Positions 6,114 to 12,616 of a stretch of DNA of 17,470 nucleotides are shown here, piece by piece (the stretch's first letter is position 1; every line of letters starts with the position of its first letter). The position numbers and the translations under genes are program-made. Under the pieces are notes generated by a model. It was not told the origin of the DNA and did no database searches. It saw only the letters and a program-made list of their open reading frames with translations. Source of the stretch: Bacillota bacterium (lineage in GTDB: Bacteria > Bacillota > Clostridia > Lachnospirales > WQUN01); NCBI GenBank assembly GCA_009782085.1, contig WQUN01000009.1, positions 1 to 17,470 on the forward strand, given 5' to 3'.

Positions 6114-7513
6114 AAATCGCGGCGGTGACGCTGGGGTGCAAGGTCAATCAGTGCGACGCCGGCGAGACGCTGAGGCTGTTCGCCCGGCGGGGCTGGGAGA
6201 TCGTGCCCCCTGGCCCGGAGGCGGACGCGATCCTCGTGAACACCTGCGACGTGACGAACGCCAGCGGGAAAAAATCCAGGAGGGCGATCCGAAGGGCCGC
6301 CGGGCTGGGCGGCGCGGCCGTCGTCGTATGCGGCTGCTGCACGCGCACGGCCCCCGGCGCGGCCGCCGGGTTCGAGGGCGCGGACCTGGTGGTTTCCTCC
6401 ATGGACAGCGCCGAAATCGTCGCGCGGGTGGAGGAATACCTGAAAGAATCCGGACGCCGGACATTTGGAGGCCCCGGGGACGATTACGGCGGCGAACCGG
6501 CCGAAGCCGGACGCGCCCCGGCAGTTTCCGGAGAGCCCACACCCAAAGCGGCCCCGGCAGTTTCCGGAGAGCTCATTCCCAAAGCAAGCCCGGCAGTTTC
6601 CGGAGAGCCCATGCCCAAAGCGGGTCGGACGCGGTATTTTCTCAAAATCGAGGACGGCTGCGACATGTTTTGCAGCTACTGCGTGATTCCCTACGCCAGG
6701 GGCAAGGTCAGGAGCCGCCCGCCGGAGGAGATACTCTCGGAAGCCAAAGCGGCCGTTACAAATAGTTATCGGGAGATCGTGCTGACAGGTATACACATCG
6801 CCTCCTATGGAAAAGATTTATATGGAAAAAACACGGGCCTGCCGGCGCTCATGCGGGAGATAAGCGGTTTGCCGGGCCTCGCGCGGGTGCGGCTCGGCAG
6901 CGTCGAGCCCCGGGCCGTTACGGCGGACTTTCTGGAAGCCGCGGCGTCGCCCGTGATCTGCGGGCACTTTCATCTTTCGCTCCAGAGCGGCTGCGACGCG
7001 GTCCTTAAGGCCATGAACCGGAAATACACGGCGGAGGAATACGCGTCCGCGGCAAAACGCCTCAGGGAGGCCAAGCCGGAAGCGCATCTGACCACCGACG
7101 TGATCGCCGGGTTCCCGGGCGAGACGGACGGGGATTTCGATGAGACCTGCCGTTTTGTCGAGAAAATAGGTTTCCTCAAGATACACGCGTTCCCGTTTTC
7201 CGCTAAGAGCGGGACGGCCGCCGCCTCGCTCCCGGGACGCGTGCCGGAAAACGTGATAGCCGCGCGGGTCAAGAGGCTTATCCGCGCAAGCGAAAAAATG
7301 TCGGCGGACATATACCGTTCGGCTGTCGGAAAGACTGTGGAAGTGCTGTTCGAGGAGGAGTCCGGCGGATATGTCTGGGGCCACACGCACAATTATCTGC
7401 GCGTCGGCGTAAGGTATATCAAGGGTTCGGATCTTATAAACAGAACCCTGCCCGCGCGCCTCCTGGAGGCGGGCGCGGACAGCGCGGCCGGCGAGTTGAT
7501 AACGCGGCAATAA
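6110..7513 (+). CDS. mtaB: tRNA t6A37 methylthiotransferase MtaB
   Basis: A 467-residue methylthiotransferase of the MiaB/RimO/MtaB group that converts t6A37 to ms2t6A37 in tRNA using two Fe-S clusters and SAM. The UPF0004 domain shows TLGCKVNQ (Cys10), NTCDVT (Cys46) and C-G-C-C (Cys76 aligned). The radical-SAM cluster motif is C-D-M-F-C-S-Y-C (184, 188, 191), followed by IPYARGKVRSR, and the TRAM domain fills the last 65 residues. LGCKVNQ and the RSRP context favour MtaB over MiaB. Oddity: between the first two domains lie three 12-residue repeats (136-171), making it longer than most family members. The ATG overlaps the flavodoxin stop. tsaC, which acts earlier in the same modification, lies 5.8 kb away. 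Confidence 0.93.
   Translation: MKIAAVTLGCKVNQCDAGETLRLFARRGWEIVPPGPEADAILVNTCDVTNASGKKSRRAIRRAAGLGGAAVVVCGCCTRTAPGAAAGFEGADLVVSSMDSAEIVARVEEYLKESGRRTFGGPGDDYGGEPAEAGRAPAVSGEPTPKAAPAVSGELIPKASPAVSGEPMPKAGRTRYFLKIEDGCDMFCSYCVIPYARGKVRSRPPEEILSEAKAAVTNSYREIVLTGIHIASYGKDLYGKNTGLPALMREISGLPGLARVRLGSVEPRAVTADFLEAAASPVICGHFHLSLQSGCDAVLKAMNRKYTAEEYASAAKRLREAKPEAHLTTDVIAGFPGETDGDFDETCRFVEKIGFLKIHAFPFSAKSGTAAASLPGRVPENVIAARVKRLIRASEKMSADIYRSAVGKTVEVLFEEESGGYVWGHTHNYLRVGVRYIKGSDLINRTLPARLLEAGADSAAGELITRQ
6515..6622 (+). repeat. In-frame minisatellite inside mtaB, 3 x 36 bp
   Basis: Three consecutive 36-bp units (6515-6550, 6551-6586, 6587-6622) encode P-A-V-S-G-E-x-x-P-K-A-type dodecapeptides. All three share the stretch CCCGGCAGTTTCCGGAGAG, and they differ mainly at two codons near the end. 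The repeat keeps frame and sits in a proline-rich linker between domains. Confidence 0.9.
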
Positions 7514-7519
7514 ATAAAT

Positions 7520-7548
7520 TTGCAATGCGCCGGAATATGTATTATACT
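7520..7548 (+). promoter_or_regulatory. Sigma-A promoter of the ireB-ruvX operon
   Basis: TTGCAA (7520-7525) and TATACT (7543-7548) are spaced by 17 nt. They start 7 bp after the mtaB stop and leave a leader of about 47 nt before ireB. This separates the ireB-ruvX unit from the upstream operon, although read-through is possible since no terminator hairpin lies in the gap. Confidence 0.72.
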
Positions 7549-7601
7549 GGACGCCTGGAAAGGCCGGGGTTCGGTTTTCTCTGGTTGGGAGGCTTTCGCG
7601 A

Positions 7602-7868
7602 GTGGGCAACCTTTCTGAAACTCAAAGAGTGGCAAATCTCGATAAGGCGGTCAGGAACGAGGCCAGGGACATTCTGGTGAAGGTTTATTCCGCGCTGAAA
7701 GAGAAGGGATATAACCCCGTCAATCAGATCGTCGGCTATATCCTCTCGGGCGACCCCACCTATATCACCAGCCACAAAAACGCCCGCGTCCTGATCAGCA
7801 GGCTGGAGCGGGACGAGCTTTTGGAGGAGATAGTCTGCTTTTACCTGCAGGAGAACGATGAGCGCTGA
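7602..7868 (+). CDS. ireB: IreB-family regulatory phosphoprotein (DUF965, YrzL)
   Basis: An 88-residue protein with the highly conserved core D-I-L-V-K-V-Y-S-A-L-K-E-K-G-Y-N-P-V-N-Q and I-V-G-Y-I-L-S-G-D-P-T-Y-I-T. In Enterococcus IreB is phosphorylated on N-terminal threonines by the PASTA Ser/Thr kinase IreK and dampens cephalosporin resistance. The N-terminus here has Ser and Thr (L-S-E-T-Q), but lacks the canonical spacing, so kinase control is inferred from family only. The start is a GTG at 7602 with GGGAGG 9 nt upstream. The 3' end overlaps ruvX by 11 nt. The order ireB-ruvX-DUF1292 is the standard Firmicutes arrangement, usually behind alaS, which is absent here. Confidence 0.95.
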   Translation: MGNLSETQRVANLDKAVRNEARDILVKVYSALKEKGYNPVNQIVGYILSGDPTYITSHKNARVLISRLERDELLEEIVCFYLQENDER

Positions 7869-8631
7869 AAACGGCCGGACAATGGCCCTGGATTACGGGG
7901 ATAGGACGATCGGCGTGGCCCTCTCCGACCCGCTGGGCATAATCGCCGCCGGGCTTGAGACCGTCCGCCGCGCGAACCCGGACGACCTGAAGGGCAGCCT
8001 GGCGCGGCTGGGCGAGATCGTGAGCTCCTACGGAGTCCGGGAGATAGTCCTGGGATATCCCAAGAACATGAACAACACGGAGGGGCCGAGATGCGAAAAG
8101 ACGCTCGCCCTGAAAAAGCGGCTGGAGCGCGAGTTCGCCGGCGTGCCCGTCGTTCTCTGGGACGAGAGGCTCAGCACGAAATCCGCCCTTAGGACGCTGA
8201 ACGGCGCGTCCCCGGACAAAAAGAAGCGCGCGGCGGACACGCTCGCGGCCGTCTGCATCCTTCAAAGCTATATGGAGTATAAAAAGAAAAATGAGGTGAA
8301 CGCATTGGACAAGAAAGACAACGACGCGGATTTCAACGACGAGTTCGACGATCTGGAAGAAGAGGAGTACGAAATAATAACCTTGCTGGACGACGACGAC
8401 GAGGAGGTGAGCTTCGCCGTCCTGGACTCCAAGGAAGTCAACGGCGTGACGTACCTGCTCGTGCTGGAGGAGGAAGACCTCGACGACGACGAGGCGGAGG
8501 CCTCGATCCTGAAAGGCGTCCCGGTGGACGGGGAAGAGGATATCGTGTACGAGTTCGTGGAGGACGACAAGGAGTTCGAATTCGCGGCGGGTTTGTTTGA
8601 CGAGGAGAACGAGGATTTTGACATCGAGTAA
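7858..8631 (+). CDS. ruvX: RuvX/YqgF Holliday-junction resolvase-like domain fused to a DUF1292 domain
   Basis: A 257-residue reading frame with two domains that are normally separate adjacent genes. Residues 1-145 are RuvX: M-A-L-D-Y-G-D-R-T-I-G-V-A with catalytic Asp12, V-L-G-Y-P-K-N-M, the D-E-R-L-S-T motif (102-107) and the late Asp127 in A-D-T-L-A-A-V. RuvX acts on nucleic acids as an RNase H-fold nuclease (16S rRNA processing and/or junction resolution). Residues 150-257 are a very acidic DUF1292/YrzB-type domain (E-E-E-Y-E-I-I-T-L-L-D-D). No stop lies between them. A TTG at codon 150 (8305), with GAGGTG 6 nt before it, could still start a free DUF1292 protein. An A-rich run at 8281-8291 makes a single-base error possible. 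AGGAG lies before the ATG, which overlaps the ireB end. Confidence 0.88.
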   Translation: MSAENGRTMALDYGDRTIGVALSDPLGIIAAGLETVRRANPDDLKGSLARLGEIVSSYGVREIVLGYPKNMNNTEGPRCEKTLALKKRLEREFAGVPVVLWDERLSTKSALRTLNGASPDKKKRAADTLAAVCILQSYMEYKKKNEVNALDKKDNDADFNDEFDDLEEEEYEIITLLDDDDEEVSFAVLDSKEVNGVTYLLVLEEEDLDDDEAEASILKGVPVDGEEDIVYEFVEDDKEFEFAAGLFDEENEDFDIE

Positions 8632-8634
8632 TAC

Positions 8635-8662
8635 CGATCTCAGTATAACGATCTCAGTATAA
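8635..8662. repeat. 14-bp tandem duplication after ruvX
   Basis: CGATCTCAGTATAA occurs twice head to tail, at 8635-8648 and 8649-8662, 3 bp after the ruvX stop. The function is unknown. Confidence 0.75.
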
Positions 8663-8782
8663 ACGGTTCGCGTCAGAATCCCGGCGGCGGATGTTTAACA
8701 GCCATAGACGGTTAAAGGGAAAACCGGGACCACGGATTTTTGGACTTCCTCAAATGACTTTTATATACCGGCGGGCGGCCGC

Positions 8783-8803
8783 GTCATTCCGAGCGAAGCG
8801 AAG
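8783..8803. repeat. Truncated copy F of the dispersed palindromic repeat
   Basis: Only the left arm, beginning GTCATTCCGAGCGAAGCG, is present. A weak counterpart of the right arm (CGCTCAGG-like) appears near 8935-8942, so the repeat may have been split by the intervening hairpin element. Confidence 0.55.
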
Positions 8804-8828
8804 CAGGGAGCTGTCAGAAAATAAGTTC

Positions 8829-8893
8829 TACCGGAGCGCGAAAACATTAGCCTCCTCTGTCCAAGTCGTCGGCAATGTTTTATACATCCGGTA
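8829..8893. repeat. Two-stem hairpin element, copy 1
   Basis: Outer stem TACCGGA (8829-8835) with TCCGGTA (8887-8893); inner stem AAAACATT (8841-8848) with AATGTTTT (8874-8881), extended by GCC/GGC. Copy 2 at 17031-17091 has the same order of blocks and the same stems with changed flanking pairs. Confidence 0.65.
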
Positions 8894-9082
8894 TGTGCAA
8901 GTTATTTTCCGGCGGTTCCCAGGCCTTTCGCCACGCTCAGGTTAACTCTAACGCGGTGACAAACGCCCGCCGATTCCCGAAGAAGCCTGACAGGAGATCC
9001 GCGCCCCGGAGCTTTGTCTTTGATCTTTATTTTCGGCTCCGAAGGAGCTTATTTGCGCTGTTTTCTTAAAGTCGACCCTTTG

Positions 9083-9111
9083 GCATTCCGAGACGCGCAG
9101 GAATGCTTTTT
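9083..9111 (+). terminator. Rho-independent terminator or attenuator upstream of RNase J
   Basis: GCATTCC (9083-9089) pairs with GGAATGC (9100-9106) around a 10-nt loop and is followed by five Ts. It would stop plus-strand transcripts 67 nt before the RNase J start. It may end the ireB-ruvX transcript, or act as an attenuator in the RNase J leader if that promoter lies further upstream. Confidence 0.65.
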
Positions 9112-9177
9112 ATATGTATATTTATCCAGGTTCCAGGTTCATGTATTTATTCCAGCATCCAGTACGGAGGTGTAAAT

Positions 9178-10839
9178 TTGGCTTCAAAAAAGAACAAGCT
9201 GAGAGTTTTCATGCTCGGCGGGTTGCAGGAGGTCGGGAAGAACATGGCGGTCCTCGAGTACGGCTCGGATATAATCGTCGTGGACTGCGGAGTGGATTTT
9301 CCCGACGACGACATGCTCGGCGTTGACCTGGTGATTCCGGACTATTCCTATCTGCTGAGGAACAAGAGCAAGGTCCGCGCGGTTTTCCTGACGCACGGGC
9401 ACGAGGATCACATCGGTTCCATCCCCTATTTTCTGCGGGATTTCAACGTCCCGATCTACGGGACGAGGCTGACGCTCGGGCTGGTGGAGAACAAGCTCAA
9501 GGAGCACAGCCTAACCCAGACGGAACTGGTCTGCGTCACGCCCGGCGAGACGATCAAGGAGGGCGTGTTCGAGGTCGAGTTCATCCACACGACCCACAGC
9601 ATCGCCGACACCGTGGCCTTCGCCATCAGGACGCCCGTAGGCGTCGTCGTCCACACCGGGGACTTCAAGGTGGACTACACCCCGATAAACGGCGGCACCA
9701 TCGACCTGCAGCGCTTCGCGGAGCTCGGCAGGAGCGGCGTTTTGCTCCTGATGTGCGAGAGCACGAACGTTGAGCAGAAGGGCTACACAATGTCCGAAAA
9801 GTCCGTCGGGGTGGTCTTGGAGGGCATATTCCAGCAGAGCGCGAACCAGCGCATAATGGTGGCCACCTTTTCCTCCCACATCTACAGGATCCAGCAGATC
9901 TTCAACTCCGCCGTCAAGCACAACAGGAAGGTGGCCGTGGTCGGCCGGAGCATGACCAGCACGGTCAAGACGGCCGTGGAGCTGGGTTATCTCGAGATAC
10001 CGCCGCATGTGCAGATAGAGGCGAACGAGCTTAAAAACTACACGGACGAGCAGATCGTCATCATCACGACCGGCAGCCAGGGGGAGCCCATGTCCGCCCT
10101 GTCGCGCATGGCCGCCGCGGAGCACAAGCAGGTGGAGATCAAGCCCGGCGACAAGATAATAATCAGCTCCTCCGCGATCCCCGGCAACGAAAAGACCATC
10201 TCCAAAGTCATAAACGATCTGATGAGAAAGGGCGCGGACGTCATATACGAGGGGCTGATGGAGGTGCACGTCTCCGGCCACGCCAAGCAGGAGGAGCTGA
10301 AGCTGATGCACGCGCTGACCAGGCCCAGGTTCTTCATGCCCATCCACGGCGAGTACAAGCACCTGAAGCACCACAGGGACCTGGCGGTTTCTTTGGGCAT
10401 GGCCAAGGAGGACATTTTCGTCCTGGGCAACGGCGACGTCCTGGAGCTTACCCGGGAATCCGCCAAGGCGACCGGCACCGTCCCGTCCGGCCAAGTCATG
10501 GTGGACGGCTTGGGCGTCGGCGACGTGGGCAACGTCGTCCTGCGCGACAGGAAACACCTGGCCCAGGACGGGCTGACGATCGTCGTAGTCACGATAGAGG
10601 AGGAGACGGGGCAGATCGTGGCCGGGCCGGACATCATATCCCGCGGGTTCGTGTACGTGCGCGAGGCCGAGACGCTCATGGAGGAGGCGCGGAACGTGGT
10701 GCGCGCCGCGCTGATGGAATGCGACAACCTCGGCGAGTGGTCGTACGTCAAATCGCTCATCAAGGACACCCTCAAGGAGTTCCTGTGGCAGAAGACGAAA
10801 CGGTCACCAATGATTCTGCCGATAATAATGGAGGTTTGA
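9178..10839 (+). CDS. rnj: Ribonuclease J
   Basis: A 553-residue metallo-beta-lactamase/beta-CASP nuclease, full length for RNase J, which has 5'-3' exonuclease and endonuclease activity in mRNA decay and rRNA maturation. Visible motifs: L-T-H-G-H-E-D-H-I-G (zinc ligands at 73-78), H-T-G-D-F-K-V-D, the beta-CASP segments T-G-S-Q-G-E-P and S-S-S-A-I-P-G-N-E, H-V-S-G-H-A and P-I-H-G-E-Y, and the C-terminal I-S-R-G-F-V-Y-V-R-E block. The start is a TTG at 9178, because GGAGG lies 7 nt before it and the protein then begins as RNase J proteins do; an in-frame ATG at 9103 would add an unlikely extension and overlap the terminator. Whether it is J1 or J2 cannot be told. A YlbF-family gene follows after 4 nt. 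Confidence 0.95.
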   Translation: MASKKNKLRVFMLGGLQEVGKNMAVLEYGSDIIVVDCGVDFPDDDMLGVDLVIPDYSYLLRNKSKVRAVFLTHGHEDHIGSIPYFLRDFNVPIYGTRLTLGLVENKLKEHSLTQTELVCVTPGETIKEGVFEVEFIHTTHSIADTVAFAIRTPVGVVVHTGDFKVDYTPINGGTIDLQRFAELGRSGVLLLMCESTNVEQKGYTMSEKSVGVVLEGIFQQSANQRIMVATFSSHIYRIQQIFNSAVKHNRKVAVVGRSMTSTVKTAVELGYLEIPPHVQIEANELKNYTDEQIVIITTGSQGEPMSALSRMAAAEHKQVEIKPGDKIIISSSAIPGNEKTISKVINDLMRKGADVIYEGLMEVHVSGHAKQEELKLMHALTRPRFFMPIHGEYKHLKHHRDLAVSLGMAKEDIFVLGNGDVLELTRESAKATGTVPSGQVMVDGLGVGDVGNVVLRDRKHLAQDGLTIVVVTIEEETGQIVAGPDIISRGFVYVREAETLMEEARNVVRAALMECDNLGEWSYVKSLIKDTLKEFLWQKTKRSPMILPIIMEV

Positions 10840-10843
10840 CCGC

Positions 10844-11182
10844 ATGAGTGAAGTTCTGGCCCTGGCCCGCGCTCTGGCGGAGGCTTTCAGGGACAGCCCG
10901 GAGCTCGCGGCCTACCGTTTCGCCAAGGCCGCCGTTCTGAGCGACCCGGCCCTGGCGCGCCGGCTTGCGGAGTACAAGCAAGCCCTTTTCGGCCACAGGA
11001 TGAAGGCCGCGTCCGGGGAAACCCCGCCGTTTGACGAGGAAAAGATCCTGAGCCACATGTATTCCGAGCTGTTCCTGAACGATAGGACGAGGGAATTCTT
11101 GGAGCGCGAGGAGGCCGCTTTCGGCCTGGTCAACGGGATCGGGGAAATACTGGGAGAGGCTTACGGTGAGATGGAGATGTAA
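10844..11182 (+). CDS. YlbF/YmcA-family protein
   Basis: A 112-residue, almost wholly helical protein fitting the YlbF/YmcA family: an N-terminal helix with A-R-A-L-A-E-A-F-R-D-S-P-E, a middle Y-R-F-A-K-A-A-V-L-S-D-P helix, and a C-terminal F-L-x-R-E-E-A-A-F-G-L-V-N-G-I-G-E-I-L segment. In Bacillus YlbF and YmcA with YaaT form the Y-complex that guides RNase Y, affecting mRNA maturation, competence, sporulation and biofilm. Its position 4 nt after RNase J (GGAGG 9 nt before the ATG) suits a role in mRNA turnover. The stop is 6 nt from the end of a converging gene, with no terminator between. Confidence 0.82.
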   Translation: MSEVLALARALAEAFRDSPELAAYRFAKAAVLSDPALARRLAEYKQALFGHRMKAASGETPPFDEEKILSHMYSELFLNDRTREFLEREEAAFGLVNGIGEILGEAYGEMEM

Positions 11183-11188
11183 ACGTTA

Positions 11189-11719
11189 TTATGTTACCGT
11201 CATCGCGAACACGGCTTTCTGCTCCGTCTCGGCGACGCCGACCGTTATCACGGCCGTCCCCCTGCTCTTCGGGGAGAGGAGCCCGGTGTTCGACACGGTG
11301 CAGACGGCCGTGTTGGAGCTTGTGTAGGTCAGCGTTCCGAAGCCGTTGTAACTGATGTTCGCAATCTGGAGGTTTTTGCCTACCTGTCCAGACATGCTGA
11401 GGGGCCCGGCGAGAGCGGTTTTGACAAGGCCAGCCATCGCCGCCCTCAGCGCCGCCGCCGCGGCGGAGCAGTCGCCGTCCGCCGCGCCTGCGACGCCGTA
11501 AACCGCCAGAGCGCCGGCCAAAGCCGCGTCAAACGGCGCGACGCTCGCGGCGGTGTACTCATATCTGTTCAGCCCCTCCGCCTTTCTTATCACCGCCCCC
11601 AGGATTACCCAGGGAACGGCCCTGTAAGCCGGTTTCCCGGCCAGGGCAATGTATTCCGCCTGCTTTCCCCGGACAAACGCCGGCTGATCCGCAAGGGCAA
11701 CGCCGCCCGAAGCGATCAT
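11189..11719 (-). CDS. Protein with C-terminal Ig-like (BIG2-type) domain, function unknown
   Basis: A 176-residue protein. Residues 125-176 look like a bacterial Ig-like domain (T-L-T-Y-T-S-S-N-T-A-V-C-T-V, G-x-L-S-P, G-T-A-V-I-T-V). The same module, including the preceding alanine-rich helix, ends the RCC1 protein at 13748-15391, so the two genes share ancestry there. The first 110 residues are not recognised. There is no signal peptide or membrane helix, odd for an Ig-like protein; a lost N-terminal part is possible. The ATG at 11719 has a weak AGGCGGTG upstream. The frame is open back through the three 18-bp repeats to a TAG, but has no ATG, GTG or TTG there. It converges with the YlbF-family gene. 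Confidence 0.6.
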   Translation of the reverse strand: MIASGGVALADQPAFVRGKQAEYIALAGKPAYRAVPWVILGAVIRKAEGLNRYEYTAASVAPFDAALAGALAVYGVAGAADGDCSAAAAALRAAMAGLVKTALAGPLSMSGQVGKNLQIANISYNGFGTLTYTSSNTAVCTVSNTGLLSPKSRGTAVITVGVAETEQKAVFAMTVT

Positions 11720-11760
11720 AGGATCACCGCCTGTTTTTTTTATGGCTTTCGATTGAAAAT

Positions 11761-11813
11761 GAGTTTCAATACGAAACTGAGTTTCAATACGAAACTGAGT
11801 TTCAATTCGAAAC
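11761..11813. repeat. Three 18-bp repeats, each a GTTTC-AATAC-GAAAC palindrome (possible operators)
   Basis: GAGTTTCAATACGAAACT occurs at 11761-11778 and 11779-11796, then with one change (TTC for TAC) and one base shorter at 11797-11813. Each unit has inverted GTTTC/GAAAC halves. A degenerate fourth unit (CTTTCGATTGAAAATGAG) may precede at about 11747. They lie between the probable start of transcription and the coding start of the minus-strand Ig-like gene, as operators for a dimeric repressor would. Confidence 0.75.
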
Positions 11814-11814
11814 G

Positions 11815-11823
11815 ACTATAGCA
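11815..11823 (-). promoter_or_regulatory. Possible extended -10 of the Ig-like gene
   Basis: Minus-strand TGC-TATAGT fits an extended -10 (TGnTATAAT). No good -35 is found 16-18 nt upstream. The start of transcription would fall inside the first 18-bp repeat. Confidence 0.35.
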
Positions 11824-11891
11824 GAATAATCGTCTCAAAAGGTCTGTAAATTCGCGGGAAGCCCAGGGGCGTCATTCTACAATGTACAACT

Positions 11892-11946
11892 GTCATTCTG
11901 AGCAAAGCGAAGAATCTTTAAGACCCTTCGCTTCGCTCAGGGTGAC
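11892..11946. repeat. Dispersed palindromic repeat, copy C
   Basis: Starts GTCATTCTGAGCAAAGCG and ends CGCTCAGGGTGAC. The following 30 bp (CCGATG...TTGGGAACAACCC) match the flank of copy A, showing a longer common unit. Confidence 0.85.
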
Positions 11947-11992
11947 AGCCGATGACGTTGCGCATTTGGGAACAACCCGTCCGCAAGCGCCG

Positions 11993-12021
11993 TTGACAAT
12001 GTAAGCGGAATCGCTTATAAT
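11993..12021 (+). promoter_or_regulatory. Consensus sigma-A promoter with embedded palindrome, toxin-antitoxin operon
   Basis: TTGACA (11993-11998) and TATAAT (12016-12021) are perfect consensus boxes with a 17-nt spacer. AAGCG-GAAT-CGCTT (12003-12016) is an inverted repeat lying in the spacer and touching the -10, a natural place for autorepression by the RelB-type antitoxin. The leader to the ATG at 12046 is about 18 nt. Confidence 0.88.
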
Positions 12022-12045
12022 AGCAGTACGAAAGGGGGCGATAGC

Positions 12046-12309
12046 ATGGCAAGCGCGAGCGTAACCGTGCGCTTGGACGAGAATTTGAAGAAACAAGCCG
12101 AAAAGCTGTTTGAGGATATGGGGTTAAATATGACCACGGCGGTTACTCTGTTCGTGAAAGCGGTCGTCCGTCAGAATAAAATACCGTTTGTGATAACCGC
12201 CGACCCGTTTTACAGCGAATCCAACCTGGCGCATCTGGACAAAGCCATCGCGGCCTTAAACGCGGGCAAAGGCGTGGAGCACGACCTGATCGAGGCGGAT
12301 GACGTATGA
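12046..12309 (+). CDS. RelB/DinJ-family antitoxin
   Basis: An 87-residue protein. The N-terminal half is a ribbon-helix-helix DNA-binding fold (S-V-T-V-R-L-D-E-N-L-K-K-Q-A-E-K-L-F-E then G-L-N-M-T-T-A-V-T-L-F-V-K), typical of RelB/DinJ. The C-terminal half (from about residue 55) is the extended toxin-wrapping segment. It would bind and silence the adjacent YoeB-type RNase and repress its own promoter. AAAGGGGG lies about 9 nt before the ATG. Its TGA overlaps the toxin ATG (ATGA), keeping the order antitoxin-toxin usual for this type II class. Confidence 0.92.
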   Translation: MASASVTVRLDENLKKQAEKLFEDMGLNMTTAVTLFVKAVVRQNKIPFVITADPFYSESNLAHLDKAIAALNAGKGVEHDLIEADDV

Positions 12310-12569
12310 AAAAAATCTGGTACGACGAGGCGTGGGAAGACTATCTTTACTGGCAGGCGCAGGATAAAAAAACCCTCGGCAAAATCAATCGGCTGCTGAA
12401 AGACGTCGACAGAAACGGCTATGACGGCATAGGCAAGCCGGAGGCTTTATCAGGCCGCCTCGCGGGTTTTTGGAGCAGGCGCGTGGACGACAAAAACAGG
12501 CTTGTCTATCGCATAAAAAACGGCATGATTGAAATCGCGCAATGCAAGGGGCACTATGACGATAAATAA
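12306..12569 (+). CDS. yoeB: Txe/YoeB-family mRNA interferase toxin
   Basis: An 87-residue RelE-superfamily toxin that would cut mRNA in the ribosomal A site. Residues equal to the E. coli YoeB active site are all present at the same numbers: Glu46 (in G-K-P-E-A-L), Arg65 (in D-K-N-R-L-V-Y), His83 and Tyr84 (in K-G-H-Y). The family hallmark G-F-W-S-R-R is at 54-59. The gene therefore looks intact. Pairing a RelB/DinJ-like antitoxin with a YoeB/Txe toxin, and not the more usual Phd/YefM type, is common in Clostridia and shows partner swapping. No terminator hairpin with a T-run follows directly. Confidence 0.93.
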   Translation: MKKIWYDEAWEDYLYWQAQDKKTLGKINRLLKDVDRNGYDGIGKPEALSGRLAGFWSRRVDDKNRLVYRIKNGMIEIAQCKGHYDDK

Positions 12570-12616
12570 GACTGATTGAATAAGCTGCGTACCTTGTGTA
12601 GGCTAACGCGCCGCAT

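Larger units (their letters stand above)
8632..9177. other. Intergenic leader region of the RNase J gene
   Basis: About 545 bp without a gene. It holds a 14-bp tandem duplication (8635-8662), a TTTAAC/GTTAAA hairpin near 8694-8717, a fragment of the GTCATTC-type repeat (8783-8803), the paired hairpin element copy 1 (8829-8893), a GCTCC-gaa-GGAGC hairpin (9036-9048) and a terminator (9083-9111). No convincing promoter for RNase J was found; a weak TTTATC-17-TATTTA pair lies after the terminator. Confidence 0.7.
11720..12045. other. Divergent intergenic region between Ig-like gene and toxin-antitoxin pair
   Basis: Holds three 18-bp palindromic repeats (11761-11813), a possible extended -10 for the minus-strand gene, dispersed repeat copy C (11892-11946, similarity running to about 11977) and the toxin-antitoxin promoter (11993-12021). 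No gene is seen. Confidence 0.8.

Noticed and set aside
8829..8893. Riboswitch upstream of RNase J
   Set aside because: The second copy lies in the opposite orientation relative to its downstream gene and matches no riboswitch consensus I know.
11761..11813. Possible short CRISPR array
   Set aside because: The 18-bp units are directly head to tail with no spacers, only three copies, and no cas genes are present.
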